From assembly GCF_000738435.1 (NCBI RefSeq), contig NZ_CP003984.1, positions 744,001 to 808,000 on the forward strand: 64,000 nt of DNA, given 5' to 3'. Within the stretch, counting starts at the first letter, position 1; each line of letters starts with the position of its first letter. The translations under genes were made by a program, and so were the position numbers. The DNA is from Planktomarina temperata RCA23 (GTDB lineage Bacteria > Pseudomonadota > Alphaproteobacteria > Rhodobacterales > Rhodobacteraceae). The notes beneath the pieces were generated by a model. That model had not been told where the DNA came from. It did not search any database and saw only the letters and a list, made by a program, of their open reading frames with translations. Positions 1 through 8,954 of the stretch are shown here, in pieces.

Positions 1-2
1 AT

Positions 3-1631
3 ACTATGGCATTCTCAAATACTAAGAACACGCGGGTAATCAATATTTCAGTCACGACGACTGAAGCCGCTCTGTCTGTTCTCATGGCTAACAAAATGGC
101 GATGCTGTACATTGAAAACCAGATCCAGATTAAATTGGACGCACTCGCAAGCGCCACAGAGTTTCTCTCCAGGCGTACATCTGAATTGAAGCACGACTTC
201 GAAAAGTTGAAGGCCGAACTGGCTAATTTTTCCAGTCAGTCAGAACTTGTCAATCCCACTGTTCTTAAGTCACACGAAATTCAACTTCGTGATCTGCGCA
301 CGCGCCTGTGGGAGCAAGCTGAGATTGTTGTAGAGAAAACGGACACCCGGACAGTTCTCCTATCATTTAGAGAAGCCGGTAATCTGCAAGCCCTCATCAA
401 ACATGCAGATGACTTTCGACTAAACCGTGCGATTTCTGAGTATCGCAATAATAAGATATCTCTAGACGGCCTCAATCTGCAAGTAGAGCATTTTATGCTC
501 GACAACGAGGTGGAGGCAGAGCGAGAACAGAAGCAGTTGTCAGCTCTTGAAGCATCTGAGTCTATCCTCGCGAAACAGATCGAGCGGCAGTCCCAAGAAC
601 TGATTGTCCTCCAGCAGCTTGAGCGTGAGACAGAGGCTGCTCGCCTCCTCTATGAAAGCTTTTTCACCCGTCTACTAGAAATGAATGTTCAACTGGGACT
701 TGAAACTGCCGACGGGCGCCTCCTTTCCACCGCAATTCAAAGGGCTCCGTCCAGTCCAATAAAAAGCAAAATTCTATTTCTTGGTGGCGCTATTGGGTTG
801 ATGATGGGTGCCAGTCTTGTGCTCTTTTGGGAATTGCGCTTTTCAGGCTATCGATCGGTAAACGAGTTGCGTGACCAAAGTGGCTACAGCGTTCTGTCGG
901 CCGTGCCCCTCATTCCTGTCCGGGATAGAAAGAATATCATTTCCTACCTCAAGACTAAGCCCGACTCAATGGTTTCGGAGGCCGTTCGCAATCTCCGCAC
1001 ATCCATTCTCATGTCTAACCTAAATCAAGTTAAACAAGTCATCATGTTAACGTCTTCGGTTCCGAAAGAGGGCAAGACAATACTGTCTTTTGCCCTCGCT
1101 CAGAACATGGTTGGCCTTGGTAAACGCATTCTTTTAATCGAAGCTGATATCAGGAGACGCGTCCACTCAGTCGAAATCGATAGGGACAATACAGTTGCCC
1201 TCCTCGATCTCGTGGCGGGTGATAAGAAGTGGAAGGAAGTGAGCCTCTATGTTGAAGAGTTAGGATTTGATATTCTCACTGCCACGAAGAGCGATAAGAA
1301 CGCCGCTGACATCTTCGCCTCTCAACGCTTCTCCGAACTTCTTACTGAACTCCGTGAATATTATGATTATATAATAATAGATTCCCCCCCTGTGCTGGCG
1401 GTTCCAGACGCTCGCTTGATCGGTGCCATTAGTGACGCCAATATTTACGTTGTTGAGTGGAACAAAACCACCTGCGCGCAGGTGGATCAAGGCCTTGATA
1501 TGCTTTCAAGCATTGGCGTCAACACAATCGGGCTGGTTCTGAACCAAATCGACCCACACAAGACAAAGACTTATGGCTATACAGGCTCATATGGATACGG
1601 CGCATACGGATCTGAATATTATGAAAGCTGA
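3..1631 (+). CDS. Wzc-like polysaccharide co-polymerase / tyrosine autokinase (5' end outside window)
   Basis: Inner-membrane protein that controls EPS chain length and export by autophosphorylation. The frame is open to the left edge, so the first ATG (position 6) is internal and the N-terminal transmembrane and Wzz region is missing. Numbered from that ATG: Wzz-type periplasmic sequence, a coiled coil at about 165-215, a second transmembrane helix at about 255-277, then a BY-kinase domain with Walker A 350-358 (SSVPKEGKT), Walker A' at 376-384 (ILLIEADIR) and Walker B around 455-461 (YIIIDSPPV). The tail (523-539) is a cluster of seven tyrosines, the usual autophosphorylation site. It lies 106 bp before the Wza-like gene, its expected partner. 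Assignment to the family is firm; the polymer is inferred from context. Confidence 0.93.
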   Translation, partial: TMAFSNTKNTRVINISVTTTEAALSVLMANKMAMLYIENQIQIKLDALASATEFLSRRTSELKHDFEKLKAELANFSSQSELVNPTVLKSHEIQLRDLRTRLWEQAEIVVEKTDTRTVLLSFREAGNLQALIKHADDFRLNRAISEYRNNKISLDGLNLQVEHFMLDNEVEAEREQKQLSALEASESILAKQIERQSQELIVLQQLERETEAARLLYESFFTRLLEMNVQLGLETADGRLLSTAIQRAPSSPIKSKILFLGGAIGLMMGASLVLFWELRFSGYRSVNELRDQSGYSVLSAVPLIPVRDRKNIISYLKTKPDSMVSEAVRNLRTSILMSNLNQVKQVIMLTSSVPKEGKTILSFALAQNMVGLGKRILLIEADIRRRVHSVEIDRDNTVALLDLVAGDKKWKEVSLYVEELGFDILTATKSDKNAADIFASQRFSELLTELREYYDYIIIDSPPVLAVPDARLIGAISDANIYVVEWNKTTCAQVDQGLDMLSSIGVNTIGLVLNQIDPHKTKTYGYTGSYGYGAYGSEYYES

Positions 1632-1737
1632 ATATATCCAGAAAAACTGTTGGGCGGCACTTGGCGCTTTCGTGGTCGATTTTAACCGACACAAATACGT
1701 GGATAACGGATCAACACAGAATTTAGTTGGAAGGTCT

Positions 1738-3042
1738 ATGAAACGCGCAATATTAGTCTTTATTGCACTCACACTGACTGGATGCGGTATTGCGTATCAG
1801 CCCACCTCCGTGCGCGACGACGCTAGCGCGAATATTCGTGTTGTTCACCTGACACCGGAGACAGTTCTGGAGGCGAATAGCTCGCCTTATACACCTCAGA
1901 GTTGGCCAACTGCTTTTGTATCTACTGATAACTTGGAAGAAAAAAATCATAAACTTCAGGATCCATTTTTTGCCTCCCAAAGGCTCGATGGCGTTATGGA
2001 GTGGCGTATGCTTGAGCGGGAGCCTCTGACCTATATGATCGGTGTTGGCGATGTTTTAACTCTGAACATGCAGCTAAAGGAGAGCCTCGGCGATGTGTTG
2101 AATGGCCTTATGGAATCACAAACCAGTCAACGGGGGTTCAGGGTTCAGGATGACGGAGCTATCTCCATTCCTGACATTGGTCGAGTTGTTATCGGCGGTT
2201 CAACACTTCAGGAAGCTGAATCCGCTGTCTATCAACGACTTCTAGAAGCGGGCGTATCTCCATCGTTCAGCATTGAAATTAATGAATTTAACTCTCAAAA
2301 AATTTCTATCAGCGGTAACGTAAAATCACCAGGAATATTGCCACTTACTTTGCAACCTCTATATTTGGATGAGGCCATATATGAGAGCGGTGGTTTCACT
2401 ATTAGCGACGAATCCTTTATTATTGTTAGGCTTTATCGAAACGAGTCTATCTACCAAATTTTTGGTCCTGAAATATATAAACAGAATGATACTAACAGAA
2501 TATTGCTTAAAGATGGTGACACTATTGTTGTGGATGTTGCGGATGAATACGACAGAATTTTAGGTCTCCGCCAGGAGGCTAGGGCAAACAGATTGGAAGA
2601 GCTTGAAATACAAACTAGGATCAAAGCAAATAATGCTAGAACCATCCTTTCCAAGATGGAGTATGGAAGTATTGCCAGGGAATATGTTTACGTCATTGGT
2701 GAAGTACTTCAGCAGTCTCGTTATACATTACCCTTCGAGCATAAGGCCGTCCTTGCAGATGCATTATTAGAGAGTGGCGGTGGGGTGTCATCTCTGACGG
2801 GAAACCCTAAACAGATTTATGTTCTAAGGGGGGCGGCAGACCTAAAAAACTTTGCACCGATTACGGCACTGCATCTAGATACGACAAATGCGGCCAACTT
2901 CCTTCTTGCGACACGCCTGGAACTAAGGCCCAAGGACGTTGTTTTCGTGGGAACGCAGCCCATCACAAACTGGAATCGCATGATTAAGCAGATTATACCC
3001 TCTCTTGGTCTTCCCAACATAAATATACCGGCTACTAAATGA
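1738..3042 (+). CDS. Wza-like polysaccharide export outer-membrane lipoprotein
   Basis: Outer-membrane channel component for EPS export. The reading frame is open upstream, but the ATG at 1738 is preceded by a GGAAGG ribosome site and gives a proper lipoprotein signal (MKRAILVFIALTLTGC, acylated Cys16), so that start is chosen: 434 aa. Residues ~97-185 form a polysaccharide-export domain (GVGDVL, then VQDDGAISIPDIGRV). An SLBB-type domain follows (ISGNVKSPG at ~191-199) and a second one is likely in the C-terminal half (YVIGEV). The pairing with the upstream Wzc-like kinase is typical of Wzx/Wzy-dependent export. The C-terminus is compatible with the helix-forming end of Wza proteins, although no clear amphipathic helix was assigned. 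Confidence 0.92.
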   Translation: MKRAILVFIALTLTGCGIAYQPTSVRDDASANIRVVHLTPETVLEANSSPYTPQSWPTAFVSTDNLEEKNHKLQDPFFASQRLDGVMEWRMLEREPLTYMIGVGDVLTLNMQLKESLGDVLNGLMESQTSQRGFRVQDDGAISIPDIGRVVIGGSTLQEAESAVYQRLLEAGVSPSFSIEINEFNSQKISISGNVKSPGILPLTLQPLYLDEAIYESGGFTISDESFIIVRLYRNESIYQIFGPEIYKQNDTNRILLKDGDTIVVDVADEYDRILGLRQEARANRLEELEIQTRIKANNARTILSKMEYGSIAREYVYVIGEVLQQSRYTLPFEHKAVLADALLESGGGVSSLTGNPKQIYVLRGAADLKNFAPITALHLDTTNAANFLLATRLELRPKDVVFVGTQPITNWNRMIKQIIPSLGLPNINIPATK

Positions 3043-3129
3043 TACTTTCAATGCTTGGCATGGAGGAAGCCGTGTAACAGACTGAGAGAGAGAAGTTTTG
3101 TCGAAGAATTGCACCTATTTGTTCAAGAT

Positions 3130-3391
3130 TTAAGTGACAATATGTTTGCAAGAGGCCATTTTGTAATGGTGGAAATCACTCAAAAAATGGAAGGTGCCAC
3201 AGCGCTTTTGGGAGGCATGGCTGTCCTTGGTGCCCTGAGTTTGATAGTAATTTTTGCATTGCACTCAATTGTAGGGACCACTTAATTCACTTTTGTTACG
3301 TCGCTTTTTTGTGGGGTTGGCTGCGGACCTCAGTTTCTACATGTCACTCCCTCGAGTATGCTTACCGCGATTACTTTAAGTTTTGGTGATA
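3130..3391 (+). pseudogene. Remnant of a WecA/MraY-type sugar-phosphate transferase gene
   Basis: No intact frame. The DNA from about 3195 to 3391 aligns base for base, with scattered changes and small indels, with about 30310-30490 of the intact WecA-like gene in this window. For example GGAGGCAT.GC..T....GG.GCCCT near 3210 matches 30311 onward, and the stretch around 3337-3385 matches the FHMSPRRRMLAAISSS coding region. The translation GGMAVLGALSLIVIF corresponds to GGIAVFGALGLFSIF. Stops and frameshifts follow. It sits just after the wza-like gene and before a NusG-like remnant, so this end of the EPS locus once carried its own initiating transferase. The left limit is uncertain. Confidence 0.72.
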
Positions 3392-3423
3392 TACGGACAG
3401 CAAAGTTCTAATGAGGTCGCCAG

Positions 3424-3645
3424 ATGAAATTCCACGATCGAGGTGCAAGTTGGTTTTTGACGCAGATGAAGGCGAACTGCGCCAAAATCGCTGAGATGAA
3501 CATTAACTGCGAGAGGTTCCAGACCAGCGCGCCTAAGTCCTCATGGAGATCGTGGGCAGACAAATCTGGGGTGTGGTTGGAACAGGTCAAGAGCGGACCA
3601 TATGCAGCAAGGGGTGATTGGTGGCTAAAGGGCAGCAAAAACTAA
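3424..3645 (+). pseudogene. Remnant of a NusG/RfaH-like EPS antiterminator gene
   Basis: The first ~34 residues (MKFHDRGASWFLTQMKANC, continuing to ERFQT) match the start of the intact NusG-like protein encoded at 26490 (MTYHDRGESWFLAQLKPNC, continuing to GFRTF). After that the similarity is lost, and the frame ends at 73 aa where the intact protein has 170. The KOW-containing C-terminus is gone. The frame runs into the VanZ-like gene, which begins before it stops. It is read as a decayed duplicate of the EPS antiterminator; function is unlikely. An upstream ribosome site (GAGGTCGCC) is still present. Confidence 0.75.
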
Positions 3646-4013
3646 GACCAATAGTGATTGGCAGCACAGTGACGATCGTATTTTTAGCGATCATTACCTT
3701 GCTATCGTTGGCGCCTATCCAACTGAGTGGTTCTTTTGGCCCTTTTGGCGTTGATAAAGTCTACCATGTCGTGGCGTATTTTTGCCTGGTGTTCCCTCTT
3801 CCGCTAACGCGGCCAAGACTGACAACATGGGTCGTTCTGGGAGTTATAGCCTGCGGCGGCTCGATAGAATTGATCCAATACTTATTCGGTCGGGAGGCCT
3901 CATTGGGAGATTTTGTAGCAAACGGGATTGGTGCAATCGTCGGTGCGGTGATTGCGCGCCAGCTGGGGCTTTGGCTTTGCCGGTCAGGTGAAATTAACAA
4001 CGTTAATAATTAG
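3618..4013 (+). CDS. VanZ-like family membrane protein
   Basis: 131-aa integral membrane protein with three or four hydrophobic segments. It carries the VanZ-type pattern: DKVYHVVAYF in the first half, then an E-hhQ segment (SIELIQYLFGREASLGD) followed by a glycine-rich helix (VANGIGAIVGAV). VanZ-like proteins are frequent beside EPS genes; their biochemical role is not settled. The start is TTG at 3618 or GTG at 3621, both behind an AAGGGG ribosome site at ~3609-3614. It overlaps the end of the NusG-like remnant. The next gene is convergent, and the 176 bp between them hold nothing recognisable. Confidence 0.8.
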   Translation: MVAKGQQKLRPIVIGSTVTIVFLAIITLLSLAPIQLSGSFGPFGVDKVYHVVAYFCLVFPLPLTRPRLTTWVVLGVIACGGSIELIQYLFGREASLGDFVANGIGAIVGAVIARQLGLWLCRSGEINNVNN

Positions 4014-4189
4014 CCCATGAAAGACGCCTGACTGGCTGAAGATGACATTTAGCTGATGATTTTGGTTGAGATGCAGACAGATCTCCATACGGTCACTGGC
4101 CATTAGTGCTAATGGACCAATAAATATTTTTATATTTATAGGGATCAAAGGCGTAGGTCAGATTTAAAATACACTTGGGTAAAAAGGGC

Positions 4190-5473
4190 TTATTCACGAA
4201 ACGCTGTGTCTTTCATCTTTGCTATCGGTTGCCAAAAATATTCAAGTATCGTGCGCTCTCCACGAATAATATCAACTTGTGCAATCATGCCAGGAACGAT
4301 TGAAACTGGCATATCTTCACTCTCATAAATTTCCGTATCAATAGAAACATTAACTGAGTAAGCTGATGACTTAGTTTCCTCACGAAACACCGTATCTGCT
4401 GACACTTTGGTAAGTGTTCCAAGTAAAAACCCGTATTTGGATGGATCATAGGCAGTGAGACTAATCTTGGCAGCTTGGCCTGGTTCAATTGTAGCTATGT
4501 CCTTTGGATCAACGAAAGCTTCAATAAGCAGTTGCCCCCCTGTTGGAACAATTTCAGCAACCACTTCCCCACTGGAAACTACAGCTCCCACAGAGTTAAA
4601 AAATACGCGATTTACAATGCCATCAATCGGAGAGCGGATTTCAGTTTCATTAAGGCGTTGGCGGATAGCAGGAAGACGTACTTCCAGCTCAGCAATTTCA
4701 CCAGTAACTTGAGATCGCTCCTGATAAATTTCAGTGTTATAATTAATTTGGACAGCGCCTAGCTGGCTATCAATCTGCTCAATCTCCAACTCAGTCTGAG
4801 CAACCCTCTCTGAAAGAACCTGAAGCTGTGTTCGGATTGATGCTTCTTCTCGCTCAAGCCTGAAGCGTTCCGAGCTTCCCAAGACCCCAGCATCGACCAA
4901 TGGTAATACCTCAAGCATTTCCTTGCTCAAAAGCGTTTGAAGTACACGTTGGCCATCAATTTCGGCCTTTAGGCTAAGTAGAGCTTTACCCTTGCGTTGT
5001 TTGTCTTGTTTCAAATTCTTCAATTCTGCGTTCAGGCTTTCGCGCCGAGATGCCATAAGTTCAATCTCAGCATCTAAAAGAGCATCTGAATAATCAGTAG
5101 CCTTGCCGCGAACGCTGGCAATGGAGTTCCCATTCAATTCAGCATCCAAACGGATCATCTTTAGTCTCAGATTGCTTAGGCGAGCTTCCAGCTCCTCTAA
5201 GACGCCCTCAGCTTCGATTGGGCTGATGGTCGCAATAATTTGCCCTGCAGTGACCGAACTGCCCTCTTCGACCACGTAGGTGGCTATTGTCCCGCGCTCA
5301 GGGGACTGTACGTTCTTATTTTGGCCATCAGCTATGACGCGACCACTGCCGCGCGTCACCAAATCCAATTGAGTGTAATTGGCCCACACTATGAACACTG
5401 CAAAAATGGTAGTGACCAACGTAATCAGAAGGTATTCACGACCACTGGACGTGTTGTTTTGAGAGAGACGCAT
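4190..5473 (-). CDS. HlyD-family membrane-fusion protein of a type I secretion system
   Basis: 427 aa. It links the inner-membrane ABC exporter to the TolC-type channel. The N-terminus is cytoplasmic and is followed by one transmembrane helix (~15-33). A biotinyl-lipoyl half-motif follows (GTIATYVVEEGSSVTAGQ), then long coiled-coil arms (~90-260), the second lipoyl half (IRSPIDGIVNRVFFNSVGAVV) and a C-terminal beta domain ending in PGMIAQVDIIRGERTILEY, typical of HlyD/PrtE adaptors. It is the last gene of the operon RTX protein - TolC - ABC - HlyD, separated from the ABC gene by one base. No clear terminator follows. Confidence 0.92.
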   Translation of the reverse strand: MRLSQNNTSSGREYLLITLVTTIFAVFIVWANYTQLDLVTRGSGRVIADGQNKNVQSPERGTIATYVVEEGSSVTAGQIIATISPIEAEGVLEELEARLSNLRLKMIRLDAELNGNSIASVRGKATDYSDALLDAEIELMASRRESLNAELKNLKQDKQRKGKALLSLKAEIDGQRVLQTLLSKEMLEVLPLVDAGVLGSSERFRLEREEASIRTQLQVLSERVAQTELEIEQIDSQLGAVQINYNTEIYQERSQVTGEIAELEVRLPAIRQRLNETEIRSPIDGIVNRVFFNSVGAVVSSGEVVAEIVPTGGQLLIEAFVDPKDIATIEPGQAAKISLTAYDPSKYGFLLGTLTKVSADTVFREETKSSAYSVNVSIDTEIYESEDMPVSIVPGMIAQVDIIRGERTILEYFWQPIAKMKDTAFRE

Positions 5474-5474
5474 C

Positions 5475-7598
5475 TTAGTTCTTCTTCTCTGATTGTTTTT
5501 TCAGAAGCTCAAAATACGCGTCCTTCGTGCCATCACCAACAATCTTACCCTGATCCATAACAATGACACGGTCACACATAGCCACGACAGGCATTTTATG
5601 GGTAACAATAACAAGCGTTCGATCGTCTAAATGCTCTGACAAATGTTTGATTACATTGCTCTCAGTCAAGCCATCCATCGCACTCGTAGGTTCATCAAAC
5701 AGCAAAAGAGCTGGCTTAAATGCAAGTGCACGGGCCATCATAACCGCTTGCTTTTGACCGCCCGACAAATTGCTGCCTTGGTCTTGAATGGCAAATTCCA
5801 GAGCAGCCGTTGTTCCATCCCCAACAAAGTCAGCACCAGCTGCTTTTAAACATTCTAAAATATGCTCTTCAGAGCAATCATCTTGGCCTAAACCAACGTT
5901 ATCACGCAATGACCCTGCAAACAGCCAAGGCTCTTGGAATACCGTCCCAATTGCTCTGAACAGATCAGCACGTGGATATTGCCTTATATCTGAGCCGTTG
6001 ATTGTGACCGAACCACTCTCAGGCTTTAGCAGCCCAACAATCATCTTAACTAAAGACGTCTTTCCAGAGCCTGTACGCCCTACAATTGCAACTTTTTCAC
6101 CTTTCTTAATAGAAAGGTTAAGACCGTTGAGCAGTGGGCGGCCCATTTCCGACAAGCGCAGAGTTGCACTGCTTATTTCAACTGCAACATCCTGTGTGTT
6201 CCTGATTGCAGGCGCACTCCCACCACTGTGTGTGCGCGCCGCAGACAAAAACCTCTTCAAATTACCCCGTGCTACAAATGCAGCATTCGCCCGTCCAAGC
6301 GTTTGCCCAACTTTTGCAAGCGGTCCAAGTGCCCGACCAGATAGGATGACGGTCGCAATGATGGCACCCATTGTAATCACTTGGTCAGCAAACAAATGGA
6401 ATCCATAAACAATGATCGCAACTTGGGATATTTGTTGGATTATCGTGATCGTGTTTCCATTAATTTGAGCGTAGCTTTTAGCCTGATGAGATGCCTTCGC
6501 ATAAAAGTTGGATTGCGTAAGGAACTTTCGTTTCATCAGCGCAAAAGCACCGTTGACCCGAAGCGCGTCCAAGCCCCCCAAGACCTCAACAAGTAAACTT
6601 TGGCGCGATTGTGCGGATGCTGAAACAGCAGCTGAATTACGAACCAGTAATGGCTGAACCGCTAATATTAGGATCAAAATGACAGGAATACATATCAATG
6701 GAATGAGGAACAAAGGTCCCCCAATGATGTAGATCACAAGCACAAAAACAAGAACGAAGGGCAAATCAATCAAAGTCAGGATTGTGGCTGAACTCATAAA
6801 GTCTCGATAAACTTCAAAGTCACGCATAACTGAGGCTAGCTCACCAACGGACTTACGGTCTTTGGTATTGGAAACTTCGATAAACTGCTCAAATATGTCT
6901 TCATTCACGGCAATATCAGCACCCACAGATGCACGCTCCACAATACGGCTGCGTGCGCCCTTCAGAAGCGTATCAAACAGGACAGCAAAACCTACCCCAA
7001 TGGCCAGAGCATAAAGCGATTGTGTCGCTTGGTTAGGTAAAACTCTGTCGTAAACCACCATCACAAAAAGTGAGGTAGACAAGCCTAAGATATTTGAAAG
7101 CAACGCTGCGATCGCAATCCAAGAGAACCGTGCCGTTCCCAATGTCTTCAATGGACTGAGAGCTTTCAGCCGCGCTTTTACCGTCTTGTGCCCTTCAAGT
7201 TCAGGCTGGGCGTATACAAGTTGTCCAGAATACCACTGCTTGAACTCTGCTTTATTCAGCTTGCGCTTTTTGCGTGTCTTTCCGTCGAATATTGTAAAGT
7301 CATCACCACGCACATTTTCTAAAATGGCGAGGTAACCCTCCTTGCCCAGCAAGAGTGCTGGGCATAACCCAGCAGAAATCTCAGAAACTTTCGCGCTTCC
7401 AGAATTACAAATGAACCCAAAGCCACTTATCGCGTCACTGGCCCACGCTATCGTGGCTTCCCGCGGGCTGGATGAAACAGCCTCTTTCACTTCGTTGTAA
7501 GTGTTTTTTGATCCCAGACGTTGCAATAAGGCGTGAACAACAAAAGCGTCACGCACATTGGTTGGAGCATCTAATTCGGTAGCTTCAACCGCCGTCAT
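5475..7598 (-). CDS. Type I secretion ABC exporter (HlyB/LapB-like permease-ATPase)
   Basis: 707 aa, the full length of the family. Residues ~15-135 form a C39-peptidase-like domain without a catalytic cysteine at the usual place, i.e. a non-cleaving substrate-docking domain. Residues ~155-430 form the six-helix ABC membrane domain. The nucleotide-binding domain has Walker A 507-514 (GRTGSGKT), a Q-loop (FQEPWLFAGS), signature LSGGQ 611-615, Walker B ending in D635-E636 (LLLFDEP) and a switch histidine (VTHK). The lack of a catalytic Cys fits a substrate with an uncleaved C-terminal signal, as the neighbouring RTX protein has. Its start overlaps the TolC stop by 4 bp, so the two are translationally coupled. 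Confidence 0.94.
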   Translation of the reverse strand: MTAVEATELDAPTNVRDAFVVHALLQRLGSKNTYNEVKEAVSSSPREATIAWASDAISGFGFICNSGSAKVSEISAGLCPALLLGKEGYLAILENVRGDDFTIFDGKTRKKRKLNKAEFKQWYSGQLVYAQPELEGHKTVKARLKALSPLKTLGTARFSWIAIAALLSNILGLSTSLFVMVVYDRVLPNQATQSLYALAIGVGFAVLFDTLLKGARSRIVERASVGADIAVNEDIFEQFIEVSNTKDRKSVGELASVMRDFEVYRDFMSSATILTLIDLPFVLVFVLVIYIIGGPLFLIPLICIPVILILILAVQPLLVRNSAAVSASAQSRQSLLVEVLGGLDALRVNGAFALMKRKFLTQSNFYAKASHQAKSYAQINGNTITIIQQISQVAIIVYGFHLFADQVITMGAIIATVILSGRALGPLAKVGQTLGRANAAFVARGNLKRFLSAARTHSGGSAPAIRNTQDVAVEISSATLRLSEMGRPLLNGLNLSIKKGEKVAIVGRTGSGKTSLVKMIVGLLKPESGSVTINGSDIRQYPRADLFRAIGTVFQEPWLFAGSLRDNVGLGQDDCSEEHILECLKAAGADFVGDGTTAALEFAIQDQGSNLSGGQKQAVMMARALAFKPALLLFDEPTSAMDGLTESNVIKHLSEHLDDRTLVIVTHKMPVVAMCDRVIVMDQGKIVGDGTKDAYFELLKKQSEKKN

Positions 7599-8950
7599 CT
7601 AGAATTCCCATTGCCAATAGCATCGCAAAGGCGAACCAGTTCGCAAGTCTGCCCCGTCACACTCAGAGCAGATAACGTCTGCGACTTACGATCGAAATCA
7701 AGTCGCTCAATAGCCATTTCAGTCCGAGCAAGAGCCAGAAACTCTTTTGCAAGCGCGCTTACTCCTGCTCTCCCCGTTTTTAGCTTCAACTCAAGTTCAA
7801 CAACACGGTCTTCAGCAATGCGCTTTCGCTCATTTAGAAGGATTTTCTGGTCCTCATAATATACAAAGAAATTATCAAGGCCCTGCTGAGCAAGGGTTAC
7901 CTCTTGCTCATATGTCGAAACCTCCAAGGCATTCACCTCAAACTCTTTTTGCAATGCCGCTATTGTTGCCAAAGACCTGTCACCATCGTTAATCGGCAAA
8001 CTCATAGTGATACCAGCAAACAGGGTGCTACCCGCCCCACGTGATTTTGGGCTGCTAACCGTAGATTGCCAATTGGTAGTCAGCGTATTGGACAATTTTT
8101 GAAGTTCAATTTCAGTCTGAATTTGTGATTTCTTCAACCCTAGAAGAGTGATCTGATTGGAATTTTCTGTCGATAACTTGGAACCACTTGTTGCTGTATA
8201 ACGGTTTACGAGTTCAGCCACTGCCGCGTCATAATTACTACCTAGGGAAGTTCTCAGAAAGCTGGCAGACGTATTTGACTGAAACACAGATTGAGCTTGT
8301 TCTGAGAGAATTTCATTTTTCAAAGATTGTAGTTCAAGGTAATCTGAATTTGATAGGACACCTGCATCAACTGCGGTTTGGACCAAGTCTTCGCGTTCGT
8401 TAAACAAAGCCACGTAGTACGTAATGATGCGATCAACTTCTAAAGCTGTGCTTCGAGCAATATAGGCGTCCAAGATTTGTTGTAATGCCTGATCAAAAGC
8501 AATCTGGCTTTCCAATTTGGCTGTTTCAGCAAGTAACTCGCTGAGGTAAATTGCACGATCTGTTTTGCCGTTATCATTGAGAAGCTTTTGAGCTGTAACA
8601 CCAACGATTAATACTCCCTCAGAACCATCATCTGTGTCAGCTTCAAAACCAGAGGAACCACTGGCACTCATCGTCATCTTTTTTTGTGATCGGGTAATCG
8701 GCACACGCTCTTTTGCCACTGCCGCTGAAGTTAAGGCTCTGGAGACAGCAGGATTGCTGACAATGGCCTGAACTAAGGCCGACGAATTGGCTTCAAGAGC
8801 TATTGGTTTATCGTACGTGAGCACAGAACTTGGCTGGAAAGGTTCCACTGTGGGATTGTTGTTACCAATGCAGCCGACTAGGGCAACGCACACTAAGAAA
8901 ATGAAACTTGTTTTGAGTTTTAGTGAAGTGATCAGATAGTTTTCTGTCAT
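7595..8950 (-). CDS. TolC-family outer-membrane efflux protein, probable lipoprotein
   Basis: 451 aa; outer-membrane channel of the type I system. It has a hydrophobic N-terminal signal with a lipobox (VALVGC, Cys27), followed by an Asn/Pro-rich linker. The body is mainly long amphipathic helices with repeated Leu/Ala/Glu/Gln heptads, as in the two OEP repeats of TolC (e.g. around RYTATSGSKLSTENSNQI and the C-terminal helix with LALARTEMAIERL). The membrane-anchored lipid is unusual for TolC itself but common in related OMF proteins. It begins 4 bp after the RTX stop codon, showing that it belongs to the same transcript. Confidence 0.88.
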   Translation of the reverse strand: MTENYLITSLKLKTSFIFLVCVALVGCIGNNNPTVEPFQPSSVLTYDKPIALEANSSALVQAIVSNPAVSRALTSAAVAKERVPITRSQKKMTMSASGSSGFEADTDDGSEGVLIVGVTAQKLLNDNGKTDRAIYLSELLAETAKLESQIAFDQALQQILDAYIARSTALEVDRIITYYVALFNEREDLVQTAVDAGVLSNSDYLELQSLKNEILSEQAQSVFQSNTSASFLRTSLGSNYDAAVAELVNRYTATSGSKLSTENSNQITLLGLKKSQIQTEIELQKLSNTLTTNWQSTVSSPKSRGAGSTLFAGITMSLPINDGDRSLATIAALQKEFEVNALEVSTYEQEVTLAQQGLDNFFVYYEDQKILLNERKRIAEDRVVELELKLKTGRAGVSALAKEFLALARTEMAIERLDFDRKSQTLSALSVTGQTCELVRLCDAIGNGNSR

Positions 8951-8954
8951 TCTA

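Noticed and set aside
5788-6408. 206-codon plus-strand frame opposite the ABC exporter
   Set aside because: Lies wholly within a gene with all ABC motifs on the other strand; no ribosome site or recognisable domain.
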